NCBI RefSeq assembly: GCF_030700245.1
Contig: NZ_JAUYZI010000025.1
Coordinates: 1-64,000 of the forward strand
Direction of reading: 5' to 3'
DNA from: Methylobacterium amylolyticum
GTDB taxonomy: Bacteria > Pseudomonadota > Alphaproteobacteria > Rhizobiales > Beijerinckiaceae
Length of the DNA: 64,000 nucleotides
The position numbers and the translations under genes were made by a program. Below the pieces are notes generated by a model. The model searched no databases and had not been told where the DNA came from. It saw only the letters and a program-made list of their open reading frames with translations. Below are positions 32,302 to 41,700 of this stretch, one piece after another. Positions within the stretch are counted from its first letter, which is position 1, and every line of letters begins with the position of its first letter.

Positions 32302-33633
32302 TCAGGGACGGCCGCCCGAGGCCTCCGGCGGCGGCCCGGCCGCCTGCGCGACCTGCCCGCCGGCGCCGAGCGGCGTGATCCGCAGCGTGGTGATCCGGTT
32401 CTTGGCCTTGCGCACCACGTGGAACCGGAAGCCGTGGAAGTTGAAGGCGGTGCCCTGGTCGGGGATGGTGCGGGCCTCGTGGATGACGAGGCCGGCGATG
32501 GTGGTCGCCTCCGCGTCGGGCAGGTTCCAGTCCATCGCCCGGTTGAGGTCGCGGATCGGCACGCCGCCGTCGACGTTGACCGAGCCGTCGCCCTGGGGCC
32601 GCACGCCGGAGACCGCCACGTCGTGCTCGTCGGCGATCTCGCCGACGATCTCCTCCAGGATGTCCTCCAGGGTGACGAGGCCCATCACCTCGCCGTACTC
32701 GTCCACCACCATCGCGAAGTGGGTCTTCTTCGCGAGGAACGCCTTGAGCTGGGCGCGCAGGGAGGTGGTGCCCGGCACGAACCACGTCTCCAGCGCCAGC
32801 GCCTCGACCTTGAGCCCGGACGGGTCGCCGCCCGCCGCGTCGAGCGCCCGCAGCAGGTCCTTGGCGTGGAGGACGCCGACGATGTTCTCCGGCGTGCCCC
32901 GCCACAGGGGCATGCGAGTGTAGGGCGAGGCGAGCACGGCGCGGACGATGTCCTCGGAGGATTGATCGGCGTCGATCGCTCGCATCTTGGTGCGGTGGAC
33001 CATCACCTCGGAGACGGTGAGGTCCGACAGGTCGAGCAGGCCGCCGAGCATGTCGCGCTCGGCCTTGGCCACGCCGCCCTCCCGGTGCAGCAGCGCCACT
33101 TGGCCCCGGATCTCCTCGGCGGCGGTGAGGATCGACCGGTGCTCGCCGATGCTGACGCCGAACGGCCGCAGCATCAGCCGCACCACGTGCTCGATGGCGA
33201 TGGCGAGCGGCCCCAGGATCGCCACCGCGAAAGCGACCGGACGGGCGGTGAGCAGCGCCGCCCGGTCCGGCTTCGAGATGGCGAGCGTCTTCGGCAGCAC
33301 CTCGGCGAAGACGATCACCAGCACCGACATGCCCACTGTCGCGTAGAGCACGCCGCTCTTGCCGAACAGGGCGGTGAGCACGCTGGTGGTGAAGGCCGAG
33401 GCGCCGATGGCCACGATGTTGTAGCCGATCAGCATCGCGCCGATGAAGCGTTCGCGGATGGCGAGGATGCGGTTGACGATGGCCGCGCGCGGGTCGCCCG
33501 CCTGCTCCAGCGCGTGCATCCGCGCCCGCGAGGCGGCGGTGAAGGCCGTCTCGGCGCCGGCGAAGAAGGCCGAGAGCAGCAGCGAGATCACCACGATGCT
33601 CGCGGCGAACCAGAGGTCGATGTGGCTGTCCAT
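32302..33633 (-). CDS. CNNM/CBS-domain transporter (HlyC/CorC family)
   Basis: A 443-residue membrane protein. The N-terminal DUF21/CNNM domain has four hydrophobic segments (VVISLLLSAFFAGAETAFTA with the family SAFFAGAETA motif; VLVIVFAEVLPKTLA), then two CBS domains (VMVHRTKMRAIDADQSSEDI; THFAMVVDEYGEVMGLVTLE) and a C-terminal CorC_HlyC domain (LPDAEATTIAGLVIHEA). Family members take part in magnesium or other divalent-cation efflux. Convergent with the MFS gene. Confidence 0.88.
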   Translation of the reverse strand: MDSHIDLWFAASIVVISLLLSAFFAGAETAFTAASRARMHALEQAGDPRAAIVNRILAIRERFIGAMLIGYNIVAIGASAFTTSVLTALFGKSGVLYATVGMSVLVIVFAEVLPKTLAISKPDRAALLTARPVAFAVAILGPLAIAIEHVVRLMLRPFGVSIGEHRSILTAAEEIRGQVALLHREGGVAKAERDMLGGLLDLSDLTVSEVMVHRTKMRAIDADQSSEDIVRAVLASPYTRMPLWRGTPENIVGVLHAKDLLRALDAAGGDPSGLKVEALALETWFVPGTTSLRAQLKAFLAKKTHFAMVVDEYGEVMGLVTLEDILEEIVGEIADEHDVAVSGVRPQGDGSVNVDGGVPIRDLNRAMDWNLPDAEATTIAGLVIHEARTIPDQGTAFNFHGFRFHVVRKAKNRITTLRITPLGAGGQVAQAAGPPPEASGGRP

Positions 33634-33693
33634 CGGGCGCGTTCGGGGTGCCCCGCGGGGCGGTTCGGGCGCTCATATAGCGCCCGTGGCGTC

Positions 33694-35385
33694 CTATGGC
33701 GCGCTCACCTGACGCACGCTCCACGTACCCCAGTAGACCGGCCGCCCGTAGAGGCTCGACCCGCCGCCGCCGGTCGCCGCCGGGGCGAGCTGGTCGAGCC
33801 ACGTCAGCATCCCGCCCTTGCCGGCGTAGATCCCCGGCGCGTCGAGGTTGCCGTAGGCGTCGGTCATCCAGAAATGCGCGCTGCGGTCGAACCGCCCGCG
33901 TCCGTCGCCGCCCGAGCGCAGGCCGAGATAGGCCGGCGAGCGCCCGGCCTCGACGGGCTCGGCGTAGAGCTTCAGCGCGCCGATGCCGTCGAGGCTGAGG
34001 TCGGCGGTGTATTGCAGGCAGATGTCGGCGACGGGACCGCCCGGGGCGTTGGCCGGCCGCTGGCAGGTATAGGACACCGCCCAGCGCTGAAGGCCCTTGG
34101 CGCGGGCGACCCGCACCAGGGTGTTGGGCGGCAGCGGGTCCAGCAGCTTGCGGGCGCTCGACCAGACCTTCGGCGCGGCGAGGTCCGTGGCGGTGCGCAG
34201 GTAGAGGGCGGTGCGGCGCTTCTCCGGCGGCAGGCCGCAATCCTCGGGCAGCACGTCGGTGTAGAAGTAGTGGTAGGTGCGCTCGACCACGCTGATCGAG
34301 CCGGCGAGCCCCTGCGTCTCGAAGGCGGGCGCCGCGCAGGCGCCGGCGACGGGCTTGCCCGCCTCGTCGAGCACGGGGGCGGGGCTCGGTGCCTCGGACC
34401 GGCGGCCGCCGGGCTCGAACGGGGTCCATGCGAGGCCGTAGCCCCCCGGTCCGCGCGTGCGGATCTCGAACCGCGCGAAGTCGAGGGTTCGGGCCTCGAT
34501 CTGCACGCGCCGGCGCTGGGCCGGCACCGCCGGTTCCGGGGCGGTCTCCCGCGCGGCCCGACGACGCCCGCGCCGCGTCCTGCGGGGCTCCCCGGGCGGC
34601 TCCTCCCGGGCCTCCGCGCCGCCGGCGGCCTCCTGCCCCAGCAGGAAGACGTAGGCGTAGGCCTCCCCGGCCCAGTCGCGGCCGGCGACGGCGATCGGGT
34701 CGCGCGGACCGATGCCCTCGGGCGCGGATGTCGCCGGCTCGGGGTCGCGGCGACCGCGGCGGCGCTCGCGCGCCGCGGGCAGGTCCACCCAGAACCGGTC
34801 GGCGCTGGGCGGCAGGGTCGTGGCGAGCTGGTCCGGGCTGCTGCCCGTGCGCAGGGCGCCGCCGTCCCGGGGGTCGGTGGCGCGGCGCGCCGGGCAGGGA
34901 TCCTCCCGCCGCCGCTCGGCCAGCGGGCTCTGGCCCTGGAACACCGCCTGGAGCGCGCCCGCCGGCTCGCCGCGCGTGAGCCGCAGGATCTGCACCCCGC
35001 GCACGAAGGCGCAGGGCGCGGGGGCGATCAGGACGCCCTCGGCCTCCGAGCCGTCCCGGCAGATCTCCAGGGTGCCGCCCCCGGTGCGGTAGCAGGTCGG
35101 CGCGCCGCCGGAATAACCCTGTGCCCGGGCCTGCGCGGAGGCGGGTCCGGCGAGTCCCGGCACGATGGCGAGCCCGCCGGCGAGCGCCAGGAGGCCGCCG
35201 AGGCGCGAGAGGCCGCCGAGGCGCGAGAGGCTGCGCGGCGCCGGTCGGGGGATCGGAACGGGGCGGGTCGCGCACGTCCCGGCCGGTCGGCGCTCGCCTT
35301 CCACTGTATCGGCCGGACCGATCTCCCACGTCGCGGCTGTTCCCGAAGCAAACGCGTCTACTGCCACAGTCGTCCCGGCTCTCAC
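33694..35385 (-). CDS. large secreted hypothetical protein
   Basis: A 563-residue frame from GTG 35385 with no good ribosome binding site; a later GTG start is possible. A signal-like stretch LLALAGGLAIVPGLAGPASA follows a duplicated LSRLGG (18-base tandem repeat about 35201-35236). The mature part has four or more Cys scattered (APTCYRTGGGTLEICRDG, VSYTCQRPANAPGG), a basic low-complexity linker (RRTRRGRRRAARE) and a well-ordered C-terminal half (RTYHYFYTDVLPEDCGLPPE; YADLSLDGIGALKLYAEPVE-like). No family recognised. It may be a cell-envelope protein; the gene lies 60 bases downstream of nothing obvious and ahead of the CNNM gene on the same strand. Confidence 0.55.
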   Translation of the reverse strand: MRAGTTVAVDAFASGTAATWEIGPADTVEGERRPAGTCATRPVPIPRPAPRSLSRLGGLSRLGGLLALAGGLAIVPGLAGPASAQARAQGYSGGAPTCYRTGGGTLEICRDGSEAEGVLIAPAPCAFVRGVQILRLTRGEPAGALQAVFQGQSPLAERRREDPCPARRATDPRDGGALRTGSSPDQLATTLPPSADRFWVDLPAARERRRGRRDPEPATSAPEGIGPRDPIAVAGRDWAGEAYAYVFLLGQEAAGGAEAREEPPGEPRRTRRGRRRAARETAPEPAVPAQRRRVQIEARTLDFARFEIRTRGPGGYGLAWTPFEPGGRRSEAPSPAPVLDEAGKPVAGACAAPAFETQGLAGSISVVERTYHYFYTDVLPEDCGLPPEKRRTALYLRTATDLAAPKVWSSARKLLDPLPPNTLVRVARAKGLQRWAVSYTCQRPANAPGGPVADICLQYTADLSLDGIGALKLYAEPVEAGRSPAYLGLRSGGDGRGRFDRSAHFWMTDAYGNLDAPGIYAGKGGMLTWLDQLAPAATGGGGSSLYGRPVYWGTWSVRQVSAP

Positions 35386-35573
35386 GACGATCGTTCGGCT
35401 CTAGCCGAGCCCCGGCCCCTCAGGAAGCGCGAGGACCACGCATGGTTCCGGCGCCGTCTCCGATACGGCCCGCGGCCGAGAACCCGCCGCCCGCTCGTCC
35501 GTTGTCGCGGCTGGGATGTCCGCGCCGCGCGCCGGACCTCCGCCAGCGTCGCGCGTCACCAGGAGATCACCGC

Positions 35574-35972
35574 ATGGACCTCGCCGTCGACACCGTCACC
35601 GACATCGTCCTGCGCCTGCGGGCCATCGAGGTGAAGGAGGGCAACACCGACCCGGATTCGGGCTCGAACCCGATCGACGACGGGTCCACCGACGTCCTCG
35701 TCTCCGGCACCGACGACGCCACCGAGGAGGAGGTGCGCGGCCTGATCCGCGGCCTCGACGACGACGCCCGGGCGGAGCTCCTGGCCCTGCTCTACGTCGG
35801 GCGCGGCGACATGGACCCGGCCGAGTGGGGCGAGGCGGTGCGCTTCGCCCGCGAGCGCGAGGCGGCCGGCGAGGGTGCGGTGCGCGAGCTGCTCGGCTCG
35901 CCCGACGCGGGCGACCTGCTGGAAGAGGGGCTCGACGCCATGGGCCTGTCCCCAGACCTCCCGCAGGCCTGA
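35574..35972 (+). CDS. DUF3775-family protein
   Basis: A 132-residue acidic protein from ATG 35574 with AGGAGA in front. It starts MDLAVDTVTDIVLRLRAIEV and has ELLALLYVGRGDMDPAEWGE, the DUF3775 signature found in small alphaproteobacterial proteins, then LLEEGLDAMGLSP at the end. Soluble, role unknown. It lies 18 bases before the App1-like phosphatase and is likely cotranscribed. Confidence 0.8.
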   Translation: MDLAVDTVTDIVLRLRAIEVKEGNTDPDSGSNPIDDGSTDVLVSGTDDATEEEVRGLIRGLDDDARAELLALLYVGRGDMDPAEWGEAVRFAREREAAGEGAVRELLGSPDAGDLLEEGLDAMGLSPDLPQA

Positions 35973-35990
35973 GGCCGGCGGACCCGGGGC

Positions 35991-37262
35991 ATGGCCACGC
36001 GGCTCGGCAGGGGTGCGCGCAAGGCGCTGCGGGTCGTCACCCGCCCGGTCCGGCGCGCCCAGGGGCGCGGCGGCCTCGTGGTCGAGCCCTATCGCGGCTA
36101 CGGCTCCTGCGACGAGATCTTCCTGATCGGCCGGGTCTTCCGTCAATCCCCGGACATCCCCGGCGAGGATCCGGACTCGCTGCGCGCGCAGTGGCGCGAC
36201 GTGCGCCGCCGGATCGCCCGCCGCAAGGTCGCCGACGCCGCCATCACCGCCCGGTTCGGCGGGGCCGAGACCCGGGTCGTCACCGATCGGGACGGCTACT
36301 TCCGCGTCCACCTGCGCCCGCAGGCGGTTCCTGCCGGCGACGGCGCTTGGCGCAGCGTCGACCTCCTGCTGGAGGCAGACCCGCCGATCCCCGCCGCGGG
36401 CGACGTGTTCATCCCGCCCCCCGACAGCCGCTGCGTGGTGATCAGCGACATCGACGACACGGTGATGCGCACCGGCGTCGCCAACAAGCTGAAGATGCTC
36501 TGGCGGCTGTTCGTCGAGGATGCCGCGAGCCGCGTCGCCTTCCCCGGCGTCGCCGCCCTCTACCGGGCGCTGCACGCGGGCGCCGGCGGGGCCGAGGGCA
36601 ACCCCATGCTCTACGTCTCGCGCGCGCCCTGGGGGCTCTACGAGATGCTCTCGGAGTTCTTCCAGCGCCACGGCATCCCGGCGGGGCCGGTGCTGTTCCT
36701 GCGGGAATGGGGTCTGTCCTGGACGCACCCGCTGCCGCGCCGGGCCACCGACCACAAGCGCGCGCTGATCGAGCACATGCTCGGCATCTACCGGGACCTG
36801 CCGTTCGTGCTGATCGGCGATAGCGGGCAGCACGACCCGGAGGTCTACGCGCAGATCGTCGCCGCCCATCCCGGCCGGGTGCTGGCGGTCTACATCCGCA
36901 ACGTCTCGCACGACGCCGCGCGGGTCGAGGAGATCGTTCGGCTCGCGGCCGCCGTCGCGGCGGCAGGGTCCAGCCTCGTGCTCGCCGCCGACAGCGTGGC
37001 CATGGCCGACCACGCGGCCGGCATCGGCCTGATCGCGCCCGAGGCCGTGGCGGGCGTGGCCGCCGAGCATGCCGGGAACGAGGCGCCGCCTCGCAGCGAG
37101 ACGGTGCAGATCGTGCCGGAGCCCGCGGCCCCCGGCGAGGACGCGGCCGCGACGCTGGCCCCGGATGCGCTGGCGGAGGCGCTGGCGGCGGACGCGGCCG
37201 TCCCGCCCACCGTGGTCGTCGCGCCGGAGCATCCCGCCGCGCTGCTTCCGCGGGACGCCTGA
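35991..37262 (+). CDS. App1-like phosphatidate phosphatase (DUF2183)
   Basis: A 423-residue protein with the phosphatase signature VVISDIDDTVMRTGVANKLK (about residue 147), where DIDDT is the HAD-like catalytic motif, followed by PMLYVSRAPWGLYEMLSEFF, PVLFLREWGL and VLIGDSGQHDPEVY. These match the conserved catalytic domain of App1, which removes phosphate from phosphatidic acid; the substrate in bacteria is not established. The N-terminal 140 residues form a beta-rich domain common in these proteins, and the last 60 are low complexity. Confidence 0.82.
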   Translation: MATRLGRGARKALRVVTRPVRRAQGRGGLVVEPYRGYGSCDEIFLIGRVFRQSPDIPGEDPDSLRAQWRDVRRRIARRKVADAAITARFGGAETRVVTDRDGYFRVHLRPQAVPAGDGAWRSVDLLLEADPPIPAAGDVFIPPPDSRCVVISDIDDTVMRTGVANKLKMLWRLFVEDAASRVAFPGVAALYRALHAGAGGAEGNPMLYVSRAPWGLYEMLSEFFQRHGIPAGPVLFLREWGLSWTHPLPRRATDHKRALIEHMLGIYRDLPFVLIGDSGQHDPEVYAQIVAAHPGRVLAVYIRNVSHDAARVEEIVRLAAAVAAAGSSLVLAADSVAMADHAAGIGLIAPEAVAGVAAEHAGNEAPPRSETVQIVPEPAAPGEDAAATLAPDALAEALAADAAVPPTVVVAPEHPAALLPRDA

Positions 37263-37329
37263 GCGATCACGGGTCGACCGGGCCGCGGGGCTTCGGCGAA
37301 CCGTGGCGGAACGATGTATGCCCGCCGGT

Positions 37330-37346
37330 ATGCTGCAATGCAGCAT
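37330..37346. promoter_or_regulatory. 17-bp palindrome resembling a PhaR operator
   Basis: ATGCTGCA-A-TGCAGCAT is a perfect 8-base inverted repeat with a 1-base centre and contains CTGC-N3-GCAG, the pattern bound by PhaR, the polyhydroxybutyrate-sensing repressor of alphaproteobacteria. It lies about 80 bases before the small gene at 37429. Binding is inferred only from the motif. Confidence 0.45.
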
Positions 37347-37428
37347 TTCGGAGAACGCGCTTCTCTTCGGCGCCTGGATACCTAGGTTTGCCCGCTCCCA
37401 CGCCGGTCCTCGCTCGTGGAGCCGCCCT

Positions 37429-37686
37429 GTGCAAACCTACACCCTCGCCATCGCCGACGGCATCCTGTTCGCCTGCCTGCCCGACGGCGCCGACATCGCC
37501 GCCGCGGTCGCCGAGGCGGCCGCCGTGAGTTACGGCTTCGGCCTCTCCCTCGACATCGTCCGCGGCACGACGCTCACCGACGCCGCCGATCCGGACGACG
37601 AGGTCGTCTGGCAGGAGACCCCGGACAGCGAGCTGCTCGACGTCGAAGGACGCCCCTACCGCTACGCGGTCCGCCGCCATTCCTGA
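37429..37686 (+). CDS. small hypothetical acidic protein
   Basis: An 85-residue frame from GTG 37429 with GTGGAG 9 bases before. It reads VQTYTLAIADGILFACLPDG, then a short Ala-rich helix (IAAAVAEAAAVSYGFG) and an acidic segment (DAADPDDEVVWQETPDSELL). No family recognised. If the upstream palindrome is a true PhaR site the gene might respond to carbon-storage status. Confidence 0.5.
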   Translation: MQTYTLAIADGILFACLPDGADIAAAVAEAAAVSYGFGLSLDIVRGTTLTDAADPDDEVVWQETPDSELLDVEGRPYRYAVRRHS

Positions 37687-37785
37687 GTTTCTTGCCTGAG
37701 TTTCTTGGACGGTACGGCCGGGTTCGTCGCCGCGGACCGTCCTGCCCATCTCGCCGCGCGCTCGGTCGGTGATAACCTCCGGCCC

Positions 37786-38952
37786 ATGGGGATGGACCGG
37801 ACTGGCGACGGGCTCTGGCGGGGCGGCCTCGCGCGCGTCCTCGCCCTCTACGCGCTCCTCTACGGGGCCTACGGCGCCCTGTCGCCGATCCTGCCGAGCT
37901 TCCTCGCCGCCCGCGGCCTGTCCGCGTCGGAGATCGGGATCCTCCTCGCCGCGGCCGGGGCGCTGCGCATCGTCGCCGGTCCGCTCGCCGGGCGGATCGC
38001 CGACCGGAGCGGCGCGGCCCGCACCGTGCTCGCCGGCTCCGCGGCGCTCGCCGGTCTCGCGACCCTCGCGCATCTCCTCGGCCACAGCTTCGCGCCGCTG
38101 CTCGCCGCCAGCCTCGCCTACGCGCTCGGCACGGCCGCGCCCGCGCCCGTCGCCGATGCGCTGGCGCTCGCCGCCGCGCGCGGGGGGCAGGCGTTCCAGT
38201 ACGGATGGGTCCGCGCGGCCGGCTCGGCCGCCTTCATCGCCGCCACCGCCGCCGCGGGTGCGCTGATCGGCGCCGCGGGGCTCGCCGCCGCCGTCGCCGC
38301 CTCGGGACTGCTGTTCCTGACGACCGCCGCAGCCGCCCGGACCGTCCCGGCGGAGGCGGCCGGCGGCGGGGATCGGGCGTCCTGGGACGGGGTGCGGGCC
38401 CTCGTCGGCTCGGCGCGGTTCCGGCGCACCGTCCTCGCCGCCGCGCTGGTGATCGGCGCGCACGCCCTGCACGACGGCTTCGCGGTTCTGCTGTGGCGCG
38501 CCTCGGGGATCGGCCCGGGCGTCGCCGGACTGCTCTGGTCCGGCGCGGTCGCCTCCGAGATCGTCGTGTTCCTCCTCGTCGGGCCGCCGCTGCTGCGCCG
38601 GATCGGCCTGCCCGGCGGCGTCGCGCTGGCGGCCGCGGCGGGCGGCCTGCGCTGGTCGGTGCTGGCTCTCACCACGGCGCTTCCCTGGCTCGCCGCCGCC
38701 GAGGCGCTCCACGGCCTGAGCTTCGCCCTCCTCCACCTCGCGTGCCTCGGGCTAATCGAGGCCTCGGTGCCCCGCGACCTGCGCGCCACGGCGCTCGCCG
38801 TCTACGGGACCTTCGGCCTCGGCCTCGCGGGCGTCCTGGCGACGCTGGCCTCCGGCTGGCTCTACGGCCGGTTCGGGGCCGGCGCCTTCTGGGCGATGGC
38901 GGTCCTCAGCCTCGCGGCCTTGCCGCTGGTCCCGGGTCTGCGCACCCGCTGA
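37786..38952 (+). CDS. MFS transporter (PPP/HsrA-like)
   Basis: A 388-residue 12-helix transporter beginning MGMDRTGDGLWRGGLARVLA. The loop after helix 2 carries GPLAGRIADRSGAARTVLAG, the classic MFS motif A. It is close to the phenylpropionate-permease-like MFS subgroup (LSPILPSFLAARGLSASEIG). The C-terminus ends LPLVPGLRTR. Substrate unknown. Next gene, priA, is on the same strand with a 142-base gap. Confidence 0.85.
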   Translation: MGMDRTGDGLWRGGLARVLALYALLYGAYGALSPILPSFLAARGLSASEIGILLAAAGALRIVAGPLAGRIADRSGAARTVLAGSAALAGLATLAHLLGHSFAPLLAASLAYALGTAAPAPVADALALAAARGGQAFQYGWVRAAGSAAFIAATAAAGALIGAAGLAAAVAASGLLFLTTAAAARTVPAEAAGGGDRASWDGVRALVGSARFRRTVLAAALVIGAHALHDGFAVLLWRASGIGPGVAGLLWSGAVASEIVVFLLVGPPLLRRIGLPGGVALAAAAGGLRWSVLALTTALPWLAAAEALHGLSFALLHLACLGLIEASVPRDLRATALAVYGTFGLGLAGVLATLASGWLYGRFGAGAFWAMAVLSLAALPLVPGLRTR

Positions 38953-39094
38953 ATCCGTTTCTCGGGCTTCGTTCGGCGACCGCGCGGGCGCGTCGGCCCC
39001 TGTGCGCCGCGGTTCCGGAACGGATGCTTTCCCCCGCCGCTATGGTACGGAACCGGAACGCGTTCCCGCTCGTGCCGCACAGCCCCGTCGCCGA

Positions 39095-41266
39095 ATGCCC
39101 CACATCGCCGACATCCTGATCCCGCTGGCCCTCGATACCCCCTACAGCTACGTCGTGCCCGCCGGCCTGGACCTGGAAGCGGGCGACGTGGTGCAGGTGC
39201 CGCTCGGTCCCCGCGAGACGATCGGCGTGGTCTGGGGCGTCGCCGAGAGCGCCGGCGGCTCGAACCTGCGCCCGGTCACCGGGCGGGTCGGCGTGGCGCC
39301 CCTGTCGCGGCCGTTGCGGGAACTCGTCGACTGGATCGCCCGCTACACCCTGGCGCCGAAGGGCTCGGCGCTGGCGATGGTGCTGCGCCTGCCCGACGAG
39401 GCCGCCGCCGTCGAGACCGCCCGGGTCGCCGTGCGCATCACCGACAAGCCGCCGACCCGGCCGACCGCCGCCCGGGCCAAGGTGCTGGCGGTGGCCGCCG
39501 ACCGGGCCCTGCGCGGCAAGAGCGCGCTCGCCAAGGAGGCCGGCGTCTCGCTCTCCGTGGTCGACGGCCTGATCGACGACGGCGCCCTGGAGGCCCTGGC
39601 GGTCGAGCCCGAGCCGGTGGCGCCGCGGCCCGATCCGGATCACCCGCGCACGCCGCTCTCGGACGCGCAGGCGGCGGCCGTGATGCAACTCTCCGCTCCC
39701 GCCCCCGCGGAGGAGGGAGGGATTCGCCCGGTCCTCCTCGAAGGCGTCACCGGCTCCGGCAAGACCGAGGTCTATTTCGAGGCGGTCGCCGAATGCGTCC
39801 GCCGGGGCGAGCAAGCGCTGATCCTGATGCCCGAGATCGCGCTGACCGCCCAGTTCCTCGACCGCTTCGCCGCCCGCTTCGGCGCGCGGCCGGCGGCGTG
39901 GCATTCGGGGATCGGCGGCAAGCGCCGGGAGCGGCTGCGCGCGGCGGTGGCGGCGGGCGAGGCGCTGGTGGTGGTCGGCGCCCGCTCGGCCCTGTTCCTG
40001 CCCTTCGCGCGCCTCGGGCTGATCGTCGTCGACGAGGAGCACGAGGCCGCCTACAAGCAGGAGGACGGGGTCCACTACCACGCCCGCGACATGGCGGTGG
40101 TGCGCGGGCGGCTCGAAGGCTGCGCCGTGGTGCTGGCCTCGGCCACGCCCTCGATCGAGACCCGGGTGAACGCGGCTCGCGGCCGCTACCGGCACGTCGC
40201 CCTACCCGAACGCTTCGGCGGCCGGCGCCTGCCCGACATCGCCGCGATCGACATGCGCCGCGACGCCCCCGAGCGCGGACGCTTCCTCAGCCCGCCGCTC
40301 GTCAACGCGGTGAAGCACACCCTGGAACGGGGCGAGCAGGCGCTGCTGTTCCTCAACCGCCGGGGCTACGCGCCGCTCACCCTGTGCCGCGCCTGCGGGC
40401 ACCGCTACCAGTGCCGCAACTGCTCGACCTGGCTGGTGGAGCACCGCTTCCGCCGGGCGCTCGTCTGCCACCAGTGCGGCTACAGCGAGCGCCGGCCCGA
40501 GGCGTGCACCGCCTGCGGCACCTTCGACAACCTGACCGCCTGCGGCCCCGGCGTCGAGCGCATCGCCGAGGAGGCGGTCGAGCTGTTTCCGGACAAGCGG
40601 ATCATCGTCCTGTCGAGCGACTTCCCCGGCGGGGCCGAGCGCCTGCGCCAGGAGCTGGAGGCGGTGGCGGCCGGCGAATGCGACCTCGTGGTCGGCACGC
40701 AGCTCGTGGCCAAGGGGCACAACTTCCCCGGGCTCACCCTGGTCGGCGTGCTCGACGCCGACATCGGCCTCACCTCGGGCGACCCGCGCGCGGCCGAGCG
40801 CACCTTCCAGCTCCTCCAGCAGGTCACCGGCCGCGCCGGGCGCGGCGAGAGGCCCGGCCGGGCGCTGGTGCAGACCTACCAGCCCGAGCACCCGGTGATC
40901 GCCGCCCTGCTCTCGGGGGACGCCGAACGGTTCTACGCGGAGGAGATCGCCGCCCGCGAGGCGGCGGGACTGCCGCCGTTCGGCCGCCTCGCCGCGCTGA
41001 TCGTCTCGGCGGCCGAGCGCGAGGCTGCGGAGGCGCACGGGCAGGCGCTGGCCCGGGCCGCCGACCCGCCCCCGGGGGTGATGGTGCTCGGTCCGGCCGA
41101 GGCGCCGCTGGCGCTGGTGCGCGGCCGCTACCGCTTCCGCCTGCTGGTGAAGACCGAGCGCAACGTCGACCTCCAGGCCTACCTGCGGGCGTGGCTCGCC
41201 CGCGGCCCGAAGCCCCGCGGCAACCTCCGGGTCGCGATCGATGTCGACCCGCAGAGCTTTTTGTAA
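39095..41266 (+). CDS. priA: primosomal replication restart helicase PriA
   Basis: A 723-residue helicase that reloads the replisome at stalled forks. ATG 39095 gives MPHIADILIPLALDTPYSYV, the usual PriA 3'-DNA-binding domain. The helicase core shows LEGVTGSGKTEVYFEAV (Walker A), IVVDEEHEAAYKQ (DEEH box), LASATPSIET and the C-terminal helicase motif QVTGRAGRGERPGRALVQTY. Zinc-binding cysteines are in LCRACGHRYQCRNCSTWL and CHQCGYSERRPEACTACG. Complete length for the family. Confidence 0.95.
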   Translation: MPHIADILIPLALDTPYSYVVPAGLDLEAGDVVQVPLGPRETIGVVWGVAESAGGSNLRPVTGRVGVAPLSRPLRELVDWIARYTLAPKGSALAMVLRLPDEAAAVETARVAVRITDKPPTRPTAARAKVLAVAADRALRGKSALAKEAGVSLSVVDGLIDDGALEALAVEPEPVAPRPDPDHPRTPLSDAQAAAVMQLSAPAPAEEGGIRPVLLEGVTGSGKTEVYFEAVAECVRRGEQALILMPEIALTAQFLDRFAARFGARPAAWHSGIGGKRRERLRAAVAAGEALVVVGARSALFLPFARLGLIVVDEEHEAAYKQEDGVHYHARDMAVVRGRLEGCAVVLASATPSIETRVNAARGRYRHVALPERFGGRRLPDIAAIDMRRDAPERGRFLSPPLVNAVKHTLERGEQALLFLNRRGYAPLTLCRACGHRYQCRNCSTWLVEHRFRRALVCHQCGYSERRPEACTACGTFDNLTACGPGVERIAEEAVELFPDKRIIVLSSDFPGGAERLRQELEAVAAGECDLVVGTQLVAKGHNFPGLTLVGVLDADIGLTSGDPRAAERTFQLLQQVTGRAGRGERPGRALVQTYQPEHPVIAALLSGDAERFYAEEIAAREAAGLPPFGRLAALIVSAAEREAAEAHGQALARAADPPPGVMVLGPAEAPLALVRGRYRFRLLVKTERNVDLQAYLRAWLARGPKPRGNLRVAIDVDPQSFL

Positions 41267-41328
41267 GAAGAGTCGGTCCCGAGGATCGCGGGCTCGGGGC
41301 CCGGGCGGATCCAGCGAGGAGCGATTCA

Positions 41329-41691
41329 GTGCTGACCTACACCAAGGCGCCGGACTCGAACGTGGCCGAGATCGTGGTCGACGGAAAGATCTCCGACGAG
41401 GAGATGAACGCGGCGATCACCGCGATGAAGGCCGACCTCGACAAGGGCGGCAAGCTGAAGCTCCTGGAGGACATCCGCGCCTTCCAGGGGATGGAGCCGG
41501 CGGCGTTCTTCAAGGACCCGCGCTTCGGCATCTCGATGATGAAGGGCGTGAGCCACGTGGCGCTCGTGACCGACGCGCCGTGGCTGCGGATGATGGCCGA
41601 GACCTTCGCCTTCGTCTCGCCCTACCAGATCAAGTGCTTCGAGCGCACCCGCCTCGACGAGGCGCGGAGCTGGCTCGCGGCGGCGAACTGA
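41329..41691 (+). CDS. SpoIIAA-like / STAS-domain protein
   Basis: A 120-residue protein from GTG 41329 with AGCGAGGAGCG ribosome binding site. It matches the SpoIIAA-like (DUF3478) family: VDGKISDEEMNAAITAMKAD, KLLEDIRAFQGMEPAAFFKD, VSHVALVTDAPWLRMMAETF and a conserved ending LDEARSWLAA. Role in this family is unclear; several are associated with stress or lipid metabolism. Follows priA by 62 bases. Confidence 0.82.
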   Translation: MLTYTKAPDSNVAEIVVDGKISDEEMNAAITAMKADLDKGGKLKLLEDIRAFQGMEPAAFFKDPRFGISMMKGVSHVALVTDAPWLRMMAETFAFVSPYQIKCFERTRLDEARSWLAAAN

Positions 41692-41700
41692 CCGCCGGTC

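Noticed and set aside
32419..35634. 1071-codon plus-strand frame
   Set aside because: Antisense to the CNNM/CBS gene and the large secreted protein; arises from high GC at third positions.
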